Assembly: GCA_018136815.1 (NCBI GenBank)
Contig: CM030934.1
Coordinates: forward strand, 2,192,000 to 2,255,999
Length of the DNA stretch: 64,000 bases
Origin: Isochrysis galbana
Taxonomy: Eukaryota > Haptophyta > Isochrysidales > Isochrysidaceae
Reading direction: 5' to 3'
In this document: in pieces, positions 40,303 to 51,439 of the stretch
How the letters are laid out: each line of letters starts with the position of its first letter
Position numbering within the stretch: the first letter of the stretch is position 1
The notes under the pieces: model-generated
The model's database searches: none
What the model was told of the DNA's origin: nothing
Seen by the model: the letters and a program-made list of their open reading frames with translations, nothing else
Made by a program: the position numbers and the translations under genes

Positions 40303-40630
40303 CTGGCCAGGGTGAGAGGGGCCTCTGCCATAAGGCATGCCCAGTGGAGTGGCGGTCCTGTCCGCCTGCTGCAATCCTCTTGAGGTCTGCAGCCATCTGC
40401 CTCCCATGTGGGAGGGCAGCATGGCTGCTGTGGGTGGTGTGGCCGGGGCCACGGGCCGTGTGGCGCGACCGGGGTCGCACGCACCTTGTCGGCCTCCGAT
40501 GGTGGACGCGGCCGCTTCGCCAGCGACTGGTCCGTGGGGGCAGGGGGGCCGCCCTCGGCGGGGGGGCCGAAGGAGAGGAGGGGCTCGGCGGCGCGCTCCA
40601 TCGCAACCAACTATAAAGTTAGTTGCCCCC
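40255..40630 (-). mobile_element. LINE 5' head (MERAAEPLLSFGPP family)
   Basis: The minus-strand ATG at 40601 begins MERAAEPLLSFGPPAEGGPP and reads about 110 codons of Pro/Arg-rich ORF1-like N-terminus before it stops. Upstream is a hairpin, AACTA-ACTTTA-TAGTT (40609-40624). No RT or ORF1 core is attached. Confidence 0.65.
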
Positions 40631-40639
40631 GTAAGCTTA

Positions 40640-41105
40640 AGCATTAAGCTACCGGAGAGAAATGCGGACAGGCAGAGAGAAACGCGCGAAGGTCGAAGGT
40701 CTCGCGCGTTCCGTAGATGTAGATGAGGACCAATTTTATTTTTATTCACATTTTGATTTGTAATTTGTAACGGAAATAGTCCAAAAAAACTATGATTTTT
40801 AGAATTTCTAAAAATTGTATCAAGTTTTATTACTAGATGTGAACAACAGCGGGTGACTTCTAGAAAGACATCAAAAACAGCTGTGTTTTGGGGATTATCG
40901 ATTATCAAAAAAACCCAATAAAAAATACAGTCGTGCGAAAAACGGTGGGGCCAAATATATACCACGAGCCACGAGAACTTTGTGGACGAGTGGACGACGA
41001 TTCCGAACCGTAATCGTAATCGTCCCCAATAGCGCTATTCCGCTTGCCGGCTCGGGAGCGCAGCATCTCTCTTCCTTCGCTACGCGAAGAGGGGTGTGGA
41101 TAGGC
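40640..41105. other. AT-rich intergenic stretch, no gene
   Basis: Bases 40725-40970 are much richer in A and T than the rest of the window. No open frame of note was found. Confidence 0.5.
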
Positions 41106-41335
41106 GCATATCATCCATCCGAAGTCGTCTAAGCGTCTAAGCTAGAAGCTAGTGTAGTGCGAATGTAAATGTACGGTTTCGGTTTCACAGTAACCGTCGT
41201 TCACACCAACAACGCTCTAGACTCTTCGGCTTTCGGTTTCCCACCCTCCCATCCCATTGTTAGGCTGTACGTGTGCCATAGGAGAATTATAATAATATCC
41301 TATAGGGCATATCATCCATCCGAAGTCGTCTAAGC
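41106..41335. repeat. 29-bp direct repeat pair upstream of SFT2
   Basis: GCATATCATCCATCCGAAGT plus CGTCTAAGC occurs at 41106-41134 and again at 41307-41335, 201 bp apart. Partial similarity continues after each copy (GTAGTGC). The pair lies 85 bp before the SFT2 start codon and may be a duplicated promoter segment. Confidence 0.85.
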
Positions 41336-41419
41336 TACTGTAGTGCCAAGATACAAGAGAAAGTACTATTTAGTTATACCTAGAACCAAGATCGAGTTTT
41401 CTTCTCGGCGCGCGGCGCG

Positions 41420-41972
41420 ATGTCCGACGGCTCGGCGCCGCCGCCTCCCCCTCCCCCTCGTCCCCCTCCCCGTCCCCCGCCCGCTGCAGCTGCGGCTACG
41501 CCCGGGACCAGCTGCTGCTCAAGCTGTGCGTGCTCTCAGCCGGCGCGTCGCCCTCTCCCGCTTCGCCCCATGCGCAAGCTCCCACGCTATGGGATCCATG
41601 CTCAGCTGATGGTGCTGCCGCCTCCAGCCTCCCGCTCCCTCCCCTCCCCCTCCTCCCCCTCCTCCTCCTCCTCGAACGGGCGAGGCAGCGCGCACGCGAC
41701 CGGGGTGAGCCTCCGGCTCCTCGGCCTGCCTGCGCACGTGCGTCGGTGGTACGCTTCGCGCGCCCCGAAGGAGGCAGCGGAGCCAGATGGGGCAGGAGCC
41801 AACTCGGTCTTCCGCAGGCTGCTCGGCAAGCCGGCTGCCCCAGAGCCGTGGTTCGTGCGCTGGGCACCAAGGCTTTCGTGGGAGGACCGGGTGCTTGGCT
41901 TCCTGGCCTGCCTCGTTATTGCTTGGGCACTCACCGCCTCCTCCATCTTCTCGTACCACTTGCTGCTCATGG
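41420..41972 (+). CDS. SFT2-family vesicle transport protein, exon 1
   Basis: Starts at ATG 41420 with a Pro/Ala/Ser-rich N-terminus of uncertain reality; a GTGAGC donor-like site near 41705 leaves room for another intron. The conserved part begins WAPRLSWEDRVLGFLACLVI and gives the first membrane helix, matching the SFT2 pattern (LSWKQRxxGF). SFT2/Got1-type proteins are small four-helix membrane proteins of the Golgi that support retrograde fusion of endosome-derived vesicles. The exon ends after one base of a Gly codon (ATG-G/GTGCGC), and the intron runs 41973-42096. Confidence 0.85.
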
Positions 41973-42096
41973 GTGCGCCTTGCGCTGCAAATGCTCGCAG
42001 CGCACGTCCGAGCATGCTACGATTGCGCATGCCACCGGGCTCCGCGAGCGCAGCGACTGCACCTTTACCTCACCGAATACGTGCGCTTGCTTACAG

Positions 42097-42185
42097 GGGA
42101 GCCGGGCCCCTTTGCGACTCGGTACACCCTCGGTAATGTGCTGGCGATTGCGTCTTCATCGTTCCTCGTCGGGCCACAACAACAG
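42097..42185 (+). CDS. SFT2-family vesicle transport protein, exon 2
   Basis: Acceptor TTGCTTACAG ends at 42096. The exon encodes GEPGPFATRYTLGNVLAIAS then SSFLVGPQQQ, the second helix and the family's YTLGN...FLxGPxxQ signature. It ends CAG/GTGCAA, and the next intron (42186-42460, 275 bp) is phase 0. Confidence 0.85.
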
Positions 42186-42460
42186 GTGCAACGCTACCCT
42201 CATAGCAGCTATTGGGCGAGCGTACTTACTGGCCGCGTGCACTGGCCCTACGGTGATCCCCACGCGTTGTACTATGTAACTGCGCACTGCGTGCGCAAAC
42301 CGCGCAGCGGGTGCTGCTTGTAGCATGTGACCGCCACTTGTCTTTGCGCTGGGTGCACCGTATTGGACGTCACATGGTTGTGCGCATGTATCTTACTCAT
42401 GCGCTCCACGCAGACAGCCTAATAACGGCGCCAAGACACGCCTACCGTTCCGCCGCACAG

Positions 42461-42682
42461 GTGCGGCAGATGCTCGACCCCGTACGACGCACAGCGACTG
42501 TCTTTTACCTCGGCTCGATCGGCGCCACCTTAGTCTCAGCGCTCATCCTGCGGATCACAGAGCTTGTCCTCGCGTGCATCTGCCTCCAATTCTGTGCCAT
42601 GCTGTGGTACGGTCTTTCGTACATCCCATACGGCAAGCAGCTTGTCAGCAGGGTGTGTCGATGGCTATTGTCGCGGAGATGA
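42461..42682 (+). CDS. SFT2-family vesicle transport protein, exon 3
   Basis: Acceptor CGCCGCACAG ends at 42460. The exon begins VRQMLDPVRRTATVFYLGSI and ends with helices three and four (LVLACICLQFCAMLWYGLSY then IPYGKQLVSRV). The motif DPxRRxAT plus LWYxLSYIPY is diagnostic for SFT2. The stop is TGA at 42680. Confidence 0.88.
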   Translation: MRQMLDPVRRTATVFYLGSIGATLVSALILRITELVLACICLQFCAMLWYGLSYIPYGKQLVSRVCRWLLSRR

Positions 42683-42814
42683 GCTTACCACCGGCTCAGC
42701 TTGCGCGTTCGGATGCACCATTTTTCTTGTTGTAATGCACATGCGGCCCCTGTGCGAGTTCCACACCATTTGAGTAGAACCTGCAGTCAAATGTGTGTGA
42801 GAGAGAAGGGGGGC

Positions 42815-42862
42815 GGAGGGGGGGGGGGGGGGGGGGCGGTGGCAGCAGGGGGGGGGGGCAAG
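42815..42862. repeat. Poly-G tract
   Basis: Several G runs of 9 to 18 bases. A 20-base direct repeat (GGATGAACCCGCTCTRAGCG) follows near 42868 and 42898. Confidence 0.85.
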
Positions 42863-43039
42863 GAGGCGGATGAACCCGCTCTGAGCGTGAATTTGTCGGA
42901 TGAACCCGCTCTAAGCGTTAGTACCACTACCATTACTCCCACTAGCCCATCTTAGATCTTAGGAGAGGCTCAAGGCGCCTACGGGGGCCTTTGTGGCAAG
43001 TACCTCAAGGTGCAGTCATTTATTTTTCGAGGATCGCAA

Positions 43040-43055
43040 AACTATTGTTATAGTT
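43040..43055 (+). promoter_or_regulatory. Hairpin just upstream of LINE ORF1 start
   Basis: AACTAT-TGTT-ATAGTT, six base pairs and a four-base loop, seven bases before the ATG at 43062. The same or covarying hairpins occur at other LINE heads (10141-10156, 40609-40624, 58655-58672, 62955-62972). The role is unknown. A ribozyme arm, internal initiation signal or RNA packaging signal are all possible. Confidence 0.6.
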
Positions 43056-43061
43056 CGAGCG

Positions 43062-44720
43062 ATGGAGCGCGCGCCGACCGCTCCCGATCCCCAGCCTCCC
43101 GCCGTCACGACGCCCCACAGGGGCCGCCCCAAGCCGCCGGAGCCGAAGCGCTCGCAGGCCGCCCCACTGACTGACAGCGACGTCGATATGATCCTCCCAC
43201 CCTCGCCTCCCCACCAGGCGCAGAAGCAGGGAACAGGGAGGGCCCTGTTCCCTGCAGACCAGCAGGGCCAGACTCTGGCTCTGCCGCCTGCCCCCACTGG
43301 CCTGTTGGCCCATCAAGGACTCCCCATGGTGGGTGGCAGCCTGGCTGCCACCCCCATGGTGGCAACTCCTATCAGCAGTGCACCCCTCGTGGGCGGGCAC
43401 TACACACAACAAACAATTCTTGGGGCCTTTACGGCTTCCAACCCTCTGAACAACACTACACAGAAGTCATACGCTGAGGCGGCCGGCCCCAAGGGAAAGC
43501 ACCCCCATGAAGCAAGGCAAGCTCCACCTCCATCTTCCCAACAGCCCCAGCCGCCCTCGCGTAAGCGAGCGGACCCACAGTCGGACCCAAAGCCGACTCC
43601 ACCCATAGCCACACAATTCGCTTCTCCCCCTCATGGTCAAGATGAGGAGGAAGAACCGGAGGATACTCCATTCTACATTCAGCTAGCACAGCTAGCGGAG
43701 GACAAGAAGGACATCAAGAGCGAGGACATAGCTACCTATATGAAGTTTCTTCTCTCCAAGTTGGAAGGCTTGGATGCTACCCCCGATGGGATGGACAAAG
43801 GCCGCAAAGGTCCTTGGATATTCTACGTCGATGACGACGCCCACGAACAATTCAAGGCCGCGTACGGCGACAAAATCCAAGCCACCCTATCGGGCGTCCC
43901 GCACGAGTTTGCGATCACCTATGGGGCATTGGCCGATTCAGCCCCTCGCAAGTCGAGCGCGATCCGATCCTCTCTAAAGGAGGTGGCAACGTATATCGTC
44001 TTTCGCATTTTTGACCCGGTCAAGGCATACAAGACCAAGACCCGCCACCTGGCTAGCGCGCTGGAGCGTGAAGGCTTCCACGTGCTCAGGGGCAACCAAC
44101 AGCGCGCCAAGACCACCCTCGAGGGGATCACCAAAGTAGAATCGGGCAAACGCCCGATCTGGCACTTCTATGTCTACACGGACACATCCGCCCTAGGACA
44201 CCGCTTCCCTAGGAACATTCTCGTGACCCTCGACGACGGGGAGAGTTTCAATCTTGACTACGCCGTCCGCTCCTCGGTCGAATGCGTAACCCCTGAGGGG
44301 GAGATCGCCATACACGGCGCCCCGGGAGGATGCAAAGGCTACGACAAGCCATGGGCCATATCTTTCCTTCGCAAAAATCAAGTGAGCTTTCGCCAATGTA
44401 CTTGCGAGCAAGACAAGGCGAAAGCGGAGCAGCGCAAGAAGCAACGTGCGGCAAGCAACGCCATGGATTATCGAGCCCTGATGGGGCTCGAAGCGGCGGC
44501 ACCATGCCGTCGTTTCATGGCCGGCGAATGCAAGAACAACCGCCTGAAAGGGCGGCAAATCGTTCAATGCTCATCTAGCCATGACATCCCAGGATGTTGG
44601 GCGAAAGATCCCAAGACGGGCAAGCAAGTATATATGGTAAAATGCAATCTCAAGCCTAATAAAGCGTATCCAGGGTACTGTGTAAACGGTGTCAGCTGCT
44701 TATACCGCCATGGTGAGTAG
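43062..44720 (+). CDS. LINE ORF1 protein, complete
   Basis: 552 residues from ATG 43062 (MERAPTAPDPQPP). A Pro-rich disordered N-terminus (1-190) is followed by an acidic patch (QDEEEEPEDTP), a conserved core (about 200-440, with KLEGLDATPDGMDKGRKGPW then IFYVDDDAH, and RGNQQRAKTTLEGITKVESG then KRPIWHFYV) and two CCCH zinc fingers (CRRFMAGEC...C-x3-H, and C-x11-C-x5-C-x3-H ending at the C-terminus). The fingers suggest single-stranded RNA binding. The frame is clean, so the copy is young. The stop TAG overlaps the ORF2 ATG (44710) by 11 bases, pointing to coupled re-initiation. Confidence 0.85.
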   Translation: MERAPTAPDPQPPAVTTPHRGRPKPPEPKRSQAAPLTDSDVDMILPPSPPHQAQKQGTGRALFPADQQGQTLALPPAPTGLLAHQGLPMVGGSLAATPMVATPISSAPLVGGHYTQQTILGAFTASNPLNNTTQKSYAEAAGPKGKHPHEARQAPPPSSQQPQPPSRKRADPQSDPKPTPPIATQFASPPHGQDEEEEPEDTPFYIQLAQLAEDKKDIKSEDIATYMKFLLSKLEGLDATPDGMDKGRKGPWIFYVDDDAHEQFKAAYGDKIQATLSGVPHEFAITYGALADSAPRKSSAIRSSLKEVATYIVFRIFDPVKAYKTKTRHLASALEREGFHVLRGNQQRAKTTLEGITKVESGKRPIWHFYVYTDTSALGHRFPRNILVTLDDGESFNLDYAVRSSVECVTPEGEIAIHGAPGGCKGYDKPWAISFLRKNQVSFRQCTCEQDKAKAEQRKKQRAASNAMDYRALMGLEAAAPCRRFMAGECKNNRLKGRQIVQCSSSHDIPGCWAKDPKTGKQVYMVKCNLKPNKAYPGYCVNGVSCLYRHGE

Positions 44721-45069
44721 CCACGACGTAAAGATTGCAACATACAACCTGAATGGAGCTAAATACAAGTTAGCATCTACTCTAGCGCAAGCGAGATTAG
44801 GAGGAATCCACATTCTTTACGCGCAAGAACTGCACCACTACAATGATGGTTGGCATCTAAGGGTGCGCAACACGGCACGGTCCCTAGGTTGGGACTGGTT
44901 CCAATCTCCCGCACCTAGGGGCGACCCTGGAAGCGGAGTGGCGGTAGCCATTAGAAAGGACAGAAGCGACATAGTAGTAGTAGTAGAATCTTGGTCGGTA
45001 GTTATCCCGGGCTTCGGCCGGGAGTTGGAGAGAAGGGGGTGGGAGACTGTGTCTCGTCTCTTGATCTAG
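44710..45069 (+). pseudogene. LINE ORF2, endonuclease start only
   Basis: MVSSHDVKIATYNLNGAKYK followed by LASTLAQARLGGIHILYAQE is an EEP-type endonuclease N-terminus (TYNLNG and QE metal or substrate residues), then GWDWFQSP and GSGVAVAIRKD. Similarity to endonuclease stops near residue 93. The rest of the frame (IPGFGRELERRGWETVSRLL) is probably 3' untranslated sequence read through after an internal deletion. No reverse transcriptase follows. Confidence 0.75.
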
Positions 45070-45224
45070 TTTCGACTCGGGTTTTCCTCATTTATATAAC
45101 GTGAGATCTTGATTTATTTCCGGTGTGGTTCCTATTAAGAGATTTATTGGCTACCCTAGGTGTTAATGTCAGGGCGCTGACTAAATAAAGAGTTCCTCTC
45201 GCAGCAATGAGGAAAACGAAGATT

Positions 45225-45690
45225 ATTTTTTATTATTTTAACTTCTTAATAGTCTCACCGCACACGCGGCCGTGGACCCTCTACTTTCTACTCACGCAGC
45301 AAAACTTTCTACACCCCCAATCCGCCGGCCCTTTCCCCCCCGCCATCAGGCGACTCCCCACGTGCACTACTAGGGGGATAGGGGAAAAGGGCTTAGATAT
45401 GGTCGGTGGCCCGCGCCCCCCCCCCGGTGATCCGTTCTCCCCTTCTCCTCCTATGCCTACCGGGCTGGCGGCGTCCTAAGTCCCGACTTCTCCTGTAAAC
45501 AGGTGCGGGACTTACATATTTTTCGGTGGGCGGAGCTCTCGCTCCGCCCACCCCCTTCTCCGCGCTCCCTCTCCTCTCTCCTGCGGCACGCCGCCCCCTT
45601 CTCTCCAACTCCTGGCCGAAGCAGCGCGCGCGGCCTCCCCGGAACCAGCTTCTCCGCTAAAGAGGGAACTGGGAAAGGGGGAGGGGGTTG
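45225..45690 (-). mobile_element. LINE 3' untranslated fragment
   Basis: On the minus strand it ends GCGGTGAGACTATTAAGAAG then TTAAAATAATAAAAAATAA. The segment CACCG..CTATTAAGAAGTT also ends the LINE at 50329 just before its TG repeat, so it marks the family's 3' end. It converges with the preceding LINE. Confidence 0.6.
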
Positions 45691-45699
45691 TTAGGGGTT

Positions 45700-46740
45700 A
45701 AGGTTGAGTAGTAGGGAGGTACATAAGCACACTGCCTCAAGCCGCACGCGTAGCGGGGATTTTTAAGAAGATTTTTTTATTTTTTTAGTATTTGTCTAAA
45801 AGGAAATTGAATGCCAGCGCCGCGAAGCACTCGTTAAATCGGGTGGTACGTACGTGTGACGTGTGACGTGTGCCATTCCGTAGAGGTGGAAGGGAGGGAA
45901 GTACGTGGGGAGAGTGTCCAAGTTAGGAACAGGCGGGAGGGGTGTGACAAAAATGGGAACCTCGAGTTGCACCTTCTGGGAGGTGGGAAATCGCGGTTAA
46001 AATGTAGTGAGTGACCGGGCTACCAATTGTACTCTATCGCCGGAAGCTTTTCCCGCCAGTCCAATGCCAGTTGTATTTCTTTGTTCCCCCGTTTCGTCGA
46101 GGTCGAGGTATGCTCCTTGCCTAAGGCTTGTGTAGTTTTGTGTGTGCGCGAGTGCACGAATTAACGAGTCACACTAAACCACACACTATGAACTCTGCAA
46201 TCGCCTCTCTCTTTCATTGTACTAGATGCACTACCACAAGAATATATTGGACACTAACGAATACTACTGTGACACCTGATGGGCCGCCCGGTGGCAGCTG
46301 CTCGTGGGTGGATCTAGGAATTTCGGGCAAGAGACATAGGATGCCGTGATGATTATCATGGTTGGGCCCGTGGTAGTTCAACGTTGGGCTGTGGCTTCTC
46401 ATCGTGAACCGTTTTCGTCGGTTCCCGCCATACCTCTAAAGTGCAAACGTTGGGGCGCGACGCTGATAAGGTGCGAGGAGATGACCTTCGTGCATGCCAA
46501 ACGAAAAAGCCTACAGATACCTTGCGGAAGCACAAGTTGAGTCAAAGCGCAAGTGCGACGCAGGAAGACTACGTTGTCGTAGAGCTGGATGCGAGTGAAA
46601 ATGTACCGCTTCCGCATGTGGTCGAGGTGAGCCGTGGAGACGTACCAAGCCAATAGGCATGCGCACGAGCTGTGCGGCCGCGCGCCGTGCTGCGGTGGTG
46701 CGCCTATGATGCGTTGCGCCTCGCTCACATCGAACGCGCA
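45700..46740. other. Intergenic with repeat debris
   Basis: A TTTTTTTATTTTTTTAG stretch near 45770 and a repeat near 45910-45995 (GGAGAGTGTCCAAGTTAGGA then GTGTGACAAAAA and TTGCACCTTCT) shared, inverted, with 10190-10320. No gene recognised between 46000 and 46740. Confidence 0.5.
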
Positions 46741-46744
46741 AGCT

Positions 46745-49158
46745 TCACGCCACTTCGACCACCATGGGCGGAGTTTCGCGCGGTTTACAACTGACGGCCA
46801 GTCTGAGCTTCTCGGTGATGAGCATCGCGTCCTCAAGTGGAATGCGCCTCCTCTGCTTGCGACCGTCCAACACTTGCCACGCGGACAATTGGTCGGCCGC
46901 AAAGAGCACGCCCTCCCGCACTTGCCGGTCTGACTCCCACTCTCCGTATAGTACGCGCCCATCAACGTGAGTAAGGACGCCGCGCCCCTCTTTGTGCCCG
47001 TCCCTCCAGCCTCCCTCGTACGACCGGCCGTCGGCGTACCTAAAGGTGCCGGTGCCCTCGCGCTTGTCCGCCACGTATTCACCGCAGTAGACGCGCCCGT
47101 CTGGGTAGAGGAAGGTGCCTTGCCCGTGCTTTTTGCCGGCCGCGAAGGCGCCCTTGTAGCTCCGCCCATCCGCGTACACGAACTCGCCATAGCCCTCGCG
47201 CTCGCCCGCGTGCCACTCGCCCTCATACACGCCGCCGTCGGCAAAAGTCAGCCTACCGTGGCCCTCGAAGCGACCGGCAGCAAAGTTGCCCTCGTATGCG
47301 CCGCCTGCGGCCAACGCGAGCGTGCCGTGACCGTGCATGTCGTCGTCGTGCCACTCGCCATCATAGACGTCACCGCTAGCAGAGGTGTACACACCGCGAC
47401 CCTCACGGCGCCCCTTGCGCCACTCACCGTCGTAGACCGCACCAGCGGCGGTGCGGAGCACGCCACGCCCGCTGCGCTTGTCGCTCTTGAAGGCGCCCTC
47501 GTAGACGTCGCCATTGGGGGAGTAGAAGCGTCCGCAACCTGCCTTGCCCCGCCCGCCGCGGTATGGCATCTCAGGGTCATAACCAGACGGCATGGGCACA
47601 ATCTTGCTGCGCGTGCGCTGGCTCATCCTGCGCACGGCCTCGCGATCCTCCTCGCGCGAGAAGGCGCCCGCCTCGGGCGTGTAGCGCTCAAAGCCGTTGG
47701 CCGACAGCGGGGGCAGCAACAGCGGGGGCATCCCCGCCTCTACCTCGTGGCAGCCGTATAGCATGTGTGGCCGGCGGCCTGCAAGCACGGCGTTGCCGAG
47801 CGCGCCGCGGAAGAGGCGGCCCCGCGCCGGCTCCTTCACCTCGTATGCGCGCCCCATGAGCATTTCCATGCGGCACCAGCCGCGTGACAGGTACTCGTAG
47901 AAGGGGGCGCTCCTGTACTCTGACCATGAGCGGAGCGGAAGCGAGGGGTACACGACCGTCGAGCTGTCGGCGCTGTCGGCGCGGTTGAGGAGAGGCGTGA
48001 AGACGAGGTCGCAGCTGGCGACAATGTCGTGCAGGTGGTACAGCTCGCCGTCGGCACTAGCGTCTTGGTCGAAGCAGCAAAAGTCAATCCACAACGCCAC
48101 CTCGAAGTCGGGTGGCACGAGCGGCGAGCCGCCGGCACGGAGCTGACGGCCAAACTCGATGATGGCCTTGTGCTTGGAGCGCTGTGGGTCATCAGGGTGC
48201 GCTGCCGCCCCCTGGCCCTCGCCTAGCCACCGGTGCGAGACAAAGACGAAGACCGTCTTATCGGAGTCAAACGAGCCACGCGGCATCGCGAGATTCGTGT
48301 TGGGCTCGCCTGTCAGCGGGTGAGCAAAGCTGCCATTGCTGCCGCATCGGGGGAGCGAGCCGTGCTGTTTGAGGCGGGAGAGCGGCACAAAGGCGGCGCC
48401 TCGCCAGGGCTCAGCCCACGCCGCCGCGACTTCCCTGTACATGATCACACCGCGCCCGGCCTCGTCGTGAGCCTCAAAGACCTGCTCCGCCTGCGTGGGC
48501 GAGAGCGCAGCCGAGCCTCGTGCGGTCTTCCTCGTCATGATGCGCACGAAGGCATCGCGCGAGAGCAGACCCGTCGCGCTTGGGTCAAAGATGCGGAAAG
48601 CGTCGATCAACTGCTCTCGTGTGCACCGCTGCTGGATCTCTGGCCGATGGATCCCCGGCTGCTGGATCCCCGGCTGCTGGATCCCCAACTGCTGGATCCG
48701 GTCTGGAGAGATGGAAAAGGGAAGGGCCGGTGGGGCCTCGATGAGCTGCTCTGGCGTGCACGGCAGCTGGATCTCCGGCTGCTGGATTACCGGCTGCTGG
48801 ATTCTGTCTGGAGAGATGGAGGAGGGAAGGGCCAGTGGGGCGCCGGCTTTGGCTCGGTGGGGGATAGAGGTGGATCGGTGTGGTGAGAGCCAGTGGTGGG
48901 GAGCGAGGGGGAGCGAGAAGGTGCGGGGAGTGAGGGGGGAGGGGGGCATGCAGAGCGGGGAGGGCGCGGGGTGGGGGGGATGGGTGGGAGGGGGGGGGGG
49001 GGGGGGGAGGAAAGGGCGGGAGGAGGCGCGGGGAGGGGGGGGGGGGGGGAAGAGAGGAGGAGCGGGAAGACGGAGAGGGAGGCGACAAAGGTGAGAGAGT
49101 CGGGGAGGCGAGAACAAAGAGAGAAAGAGAGGAAAAGGGGACGAAAACACGTAGAGTC

Positions 49159-49196
<38 letters not shown>

Positions 49197-49225
49197 GAAG
49201 AAGGGCGAGGCTGCTGCTGCCTCAT
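46745..49225 (-). CDS. EF-hand / SHRW (TIR-like) / MORN-repeat protein
   Basis: 826 residues in one open frame. The first 95 are Ser/Leu/Pro low complexity, so the real start may be a later Met (about residue 93). A duplicated segment (SISPDRIQQ...CTxEQLI, about 135-210) leads into two EF-hand-like helices (FRIFDPSATGLLSRDAFVRI and VFEAHDEAGRGVIMYREV). Residues about 320-460 form a domain with VFVFVSHRWLGEG, ALWIDFCCFDQD and LSRGWCRMEMLMG, a TIR-like fold common in protist genes of unknown role. The C-terminus (about 555-765) has eight or nine MORN repeats (YEGEWHAGEREGYGEFVYAD type), which bind membranes or scaffold proteins. The architecture suggests a calcium-linked cortical scaffold; this is inference. 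Confidence 0.8.
48985..49195. repeat. Poly-G and (GA)n tracts
   Basis: G runs at 48991-49008 and 49036-49050, and about 16 AG units at 49161-49192. They fall within the first 80 codons of the minus-strand MORN gene frame and cast doubt on that part being translated. Confidence 0.9.
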
Positions 49226-49259
49226 ATTCTATTGCCTTCTTCTCGAGGGAGCGATGGCT

Positions 49260-50140
49260 TCTAGATGTGGCAACACACTCTCTCTCCCGAAAAAAAGAGA
49301 ATCAACGGTTGAATTGATACTGTGAAAGTATTGTTGGCCACACCCACATACTTTTAGTCCGCTGTGTTGGCCCAAGAAACCAGCGGTGTTCTCTCTCTCT
49401 CTCCGTCCACAAGGAGGGCTCCCTCTCAGAAGAGGACAATCGAACCGTTTCGGAAGCAAAGGACAACGACGGCGCGCTCATCACAAAATGTGTTCACGTC
49501 GCGCGCTCGCCCGTCTTCTGACGTCTGAGTGCTGTGAATGAACCCTGGCAGTCAGTTGGGGTTGACAGACAGTATTGGAAGTAGGAAGACAGTCCAAAGA
49601 CAGTGGGAAAGACATATACATATATACCGAGGGGGGGGAGCGGGAGATTGGGACTTTAAGCCACCGACCCCCGACCTTTGAGCCCGCGAGCCAGCGACCG
49701 GTGCCCCTCGCCCCTCCCATCTCCCATGATTAGGATTAGGGCGGTCAAACAGGACTTTTAACTTCGAAGGGTGAAAATTCCAAAATTCATCAAGTCAAGA
49801 CCAAGACTGAGGTTTTATCACATATTATCACGAGATGTTTAGGGTATGCCACCGGAAATTGAAATGGGTATATATTAGGCAGAATCTTATCATAAAGATG
49901 CACATTTTCGACGACATAACATCAACACGCAGACCCGAAAACGTTTTCGCGCTCGTGCGAAATCGACGTCGACCACAAACAGGCACCAGAGGTCGCGCTG
50001 TGCGACGTGCGCCTGCGTTCCCCGGGCACGGTTACCCCCGGGCACGCAGTACAGAGCCCTGCGCGGGCGCATCACGCTCTCCCTCTCCCTCCACAAACCA
50101 CACACCAACCACATTGCCCCTGGCCGACGTTGCCGCCCAA
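49260..50140. other. No gene recognised
   Basis: Mixed sequence without convincing open frames on either strand. Frames reaching into 50146 are CA-repeat artefacts. Confidence 0.5.
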
Positions 50141-50145
50141 GCCCC

Positions 50146-51260
<1,115 letters not shown>

Positions 51261-51439
51261 CATCCAGCCCATCCTAACTACACCCGCGCGAGCGCGCGGG
51301 GTGGCGAGCACTGGCACCGAACAGGTTGCCACCATGGCTCTGCGTAATATGCAGGGGGTCTTTCTTTGAGACCCCAGGCGGCTTGCGGCTTGCCTTCATT
51401 TGGTCTCCTTTCCCTCAGGGTTTCTTCCCCTCCCGTTGG

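Larger units (their letters stand above)
43030..45200 (+). mobile_element. LINE copy with intact ORF1, internally deleted ORF2
   Basis: Begins with the 5' hairpin (43040-43055), has a complete ORF1, the first about 90 codons of the ORF2 endonuclease, then jumps near 44990 to a non-coding 3' region ending around 45180 (GACTAAATAAAG). The base string CTTCGGCCNGGAGTTGGAGA near 45014 also occurs inverted near 45620 in the neighbouring LINE 3' end, which supports reading 44990-45200 as 3' untranslated region. This is a non-autonomous deletion derivative. Confidence 0.75.

Noticed and set aside
44990-45069. Continuation of the LINE endonuclease beyond about residue 93
   Set aside because: Similarity to endonucleases stops, and the bases match a LINE 3' end, so it is probably non-coding.
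46967-47761. 264-codon plus-strand frame opposite the MORN repeats
   Set aside because: An antisense shadow of the periodic MORN codons.
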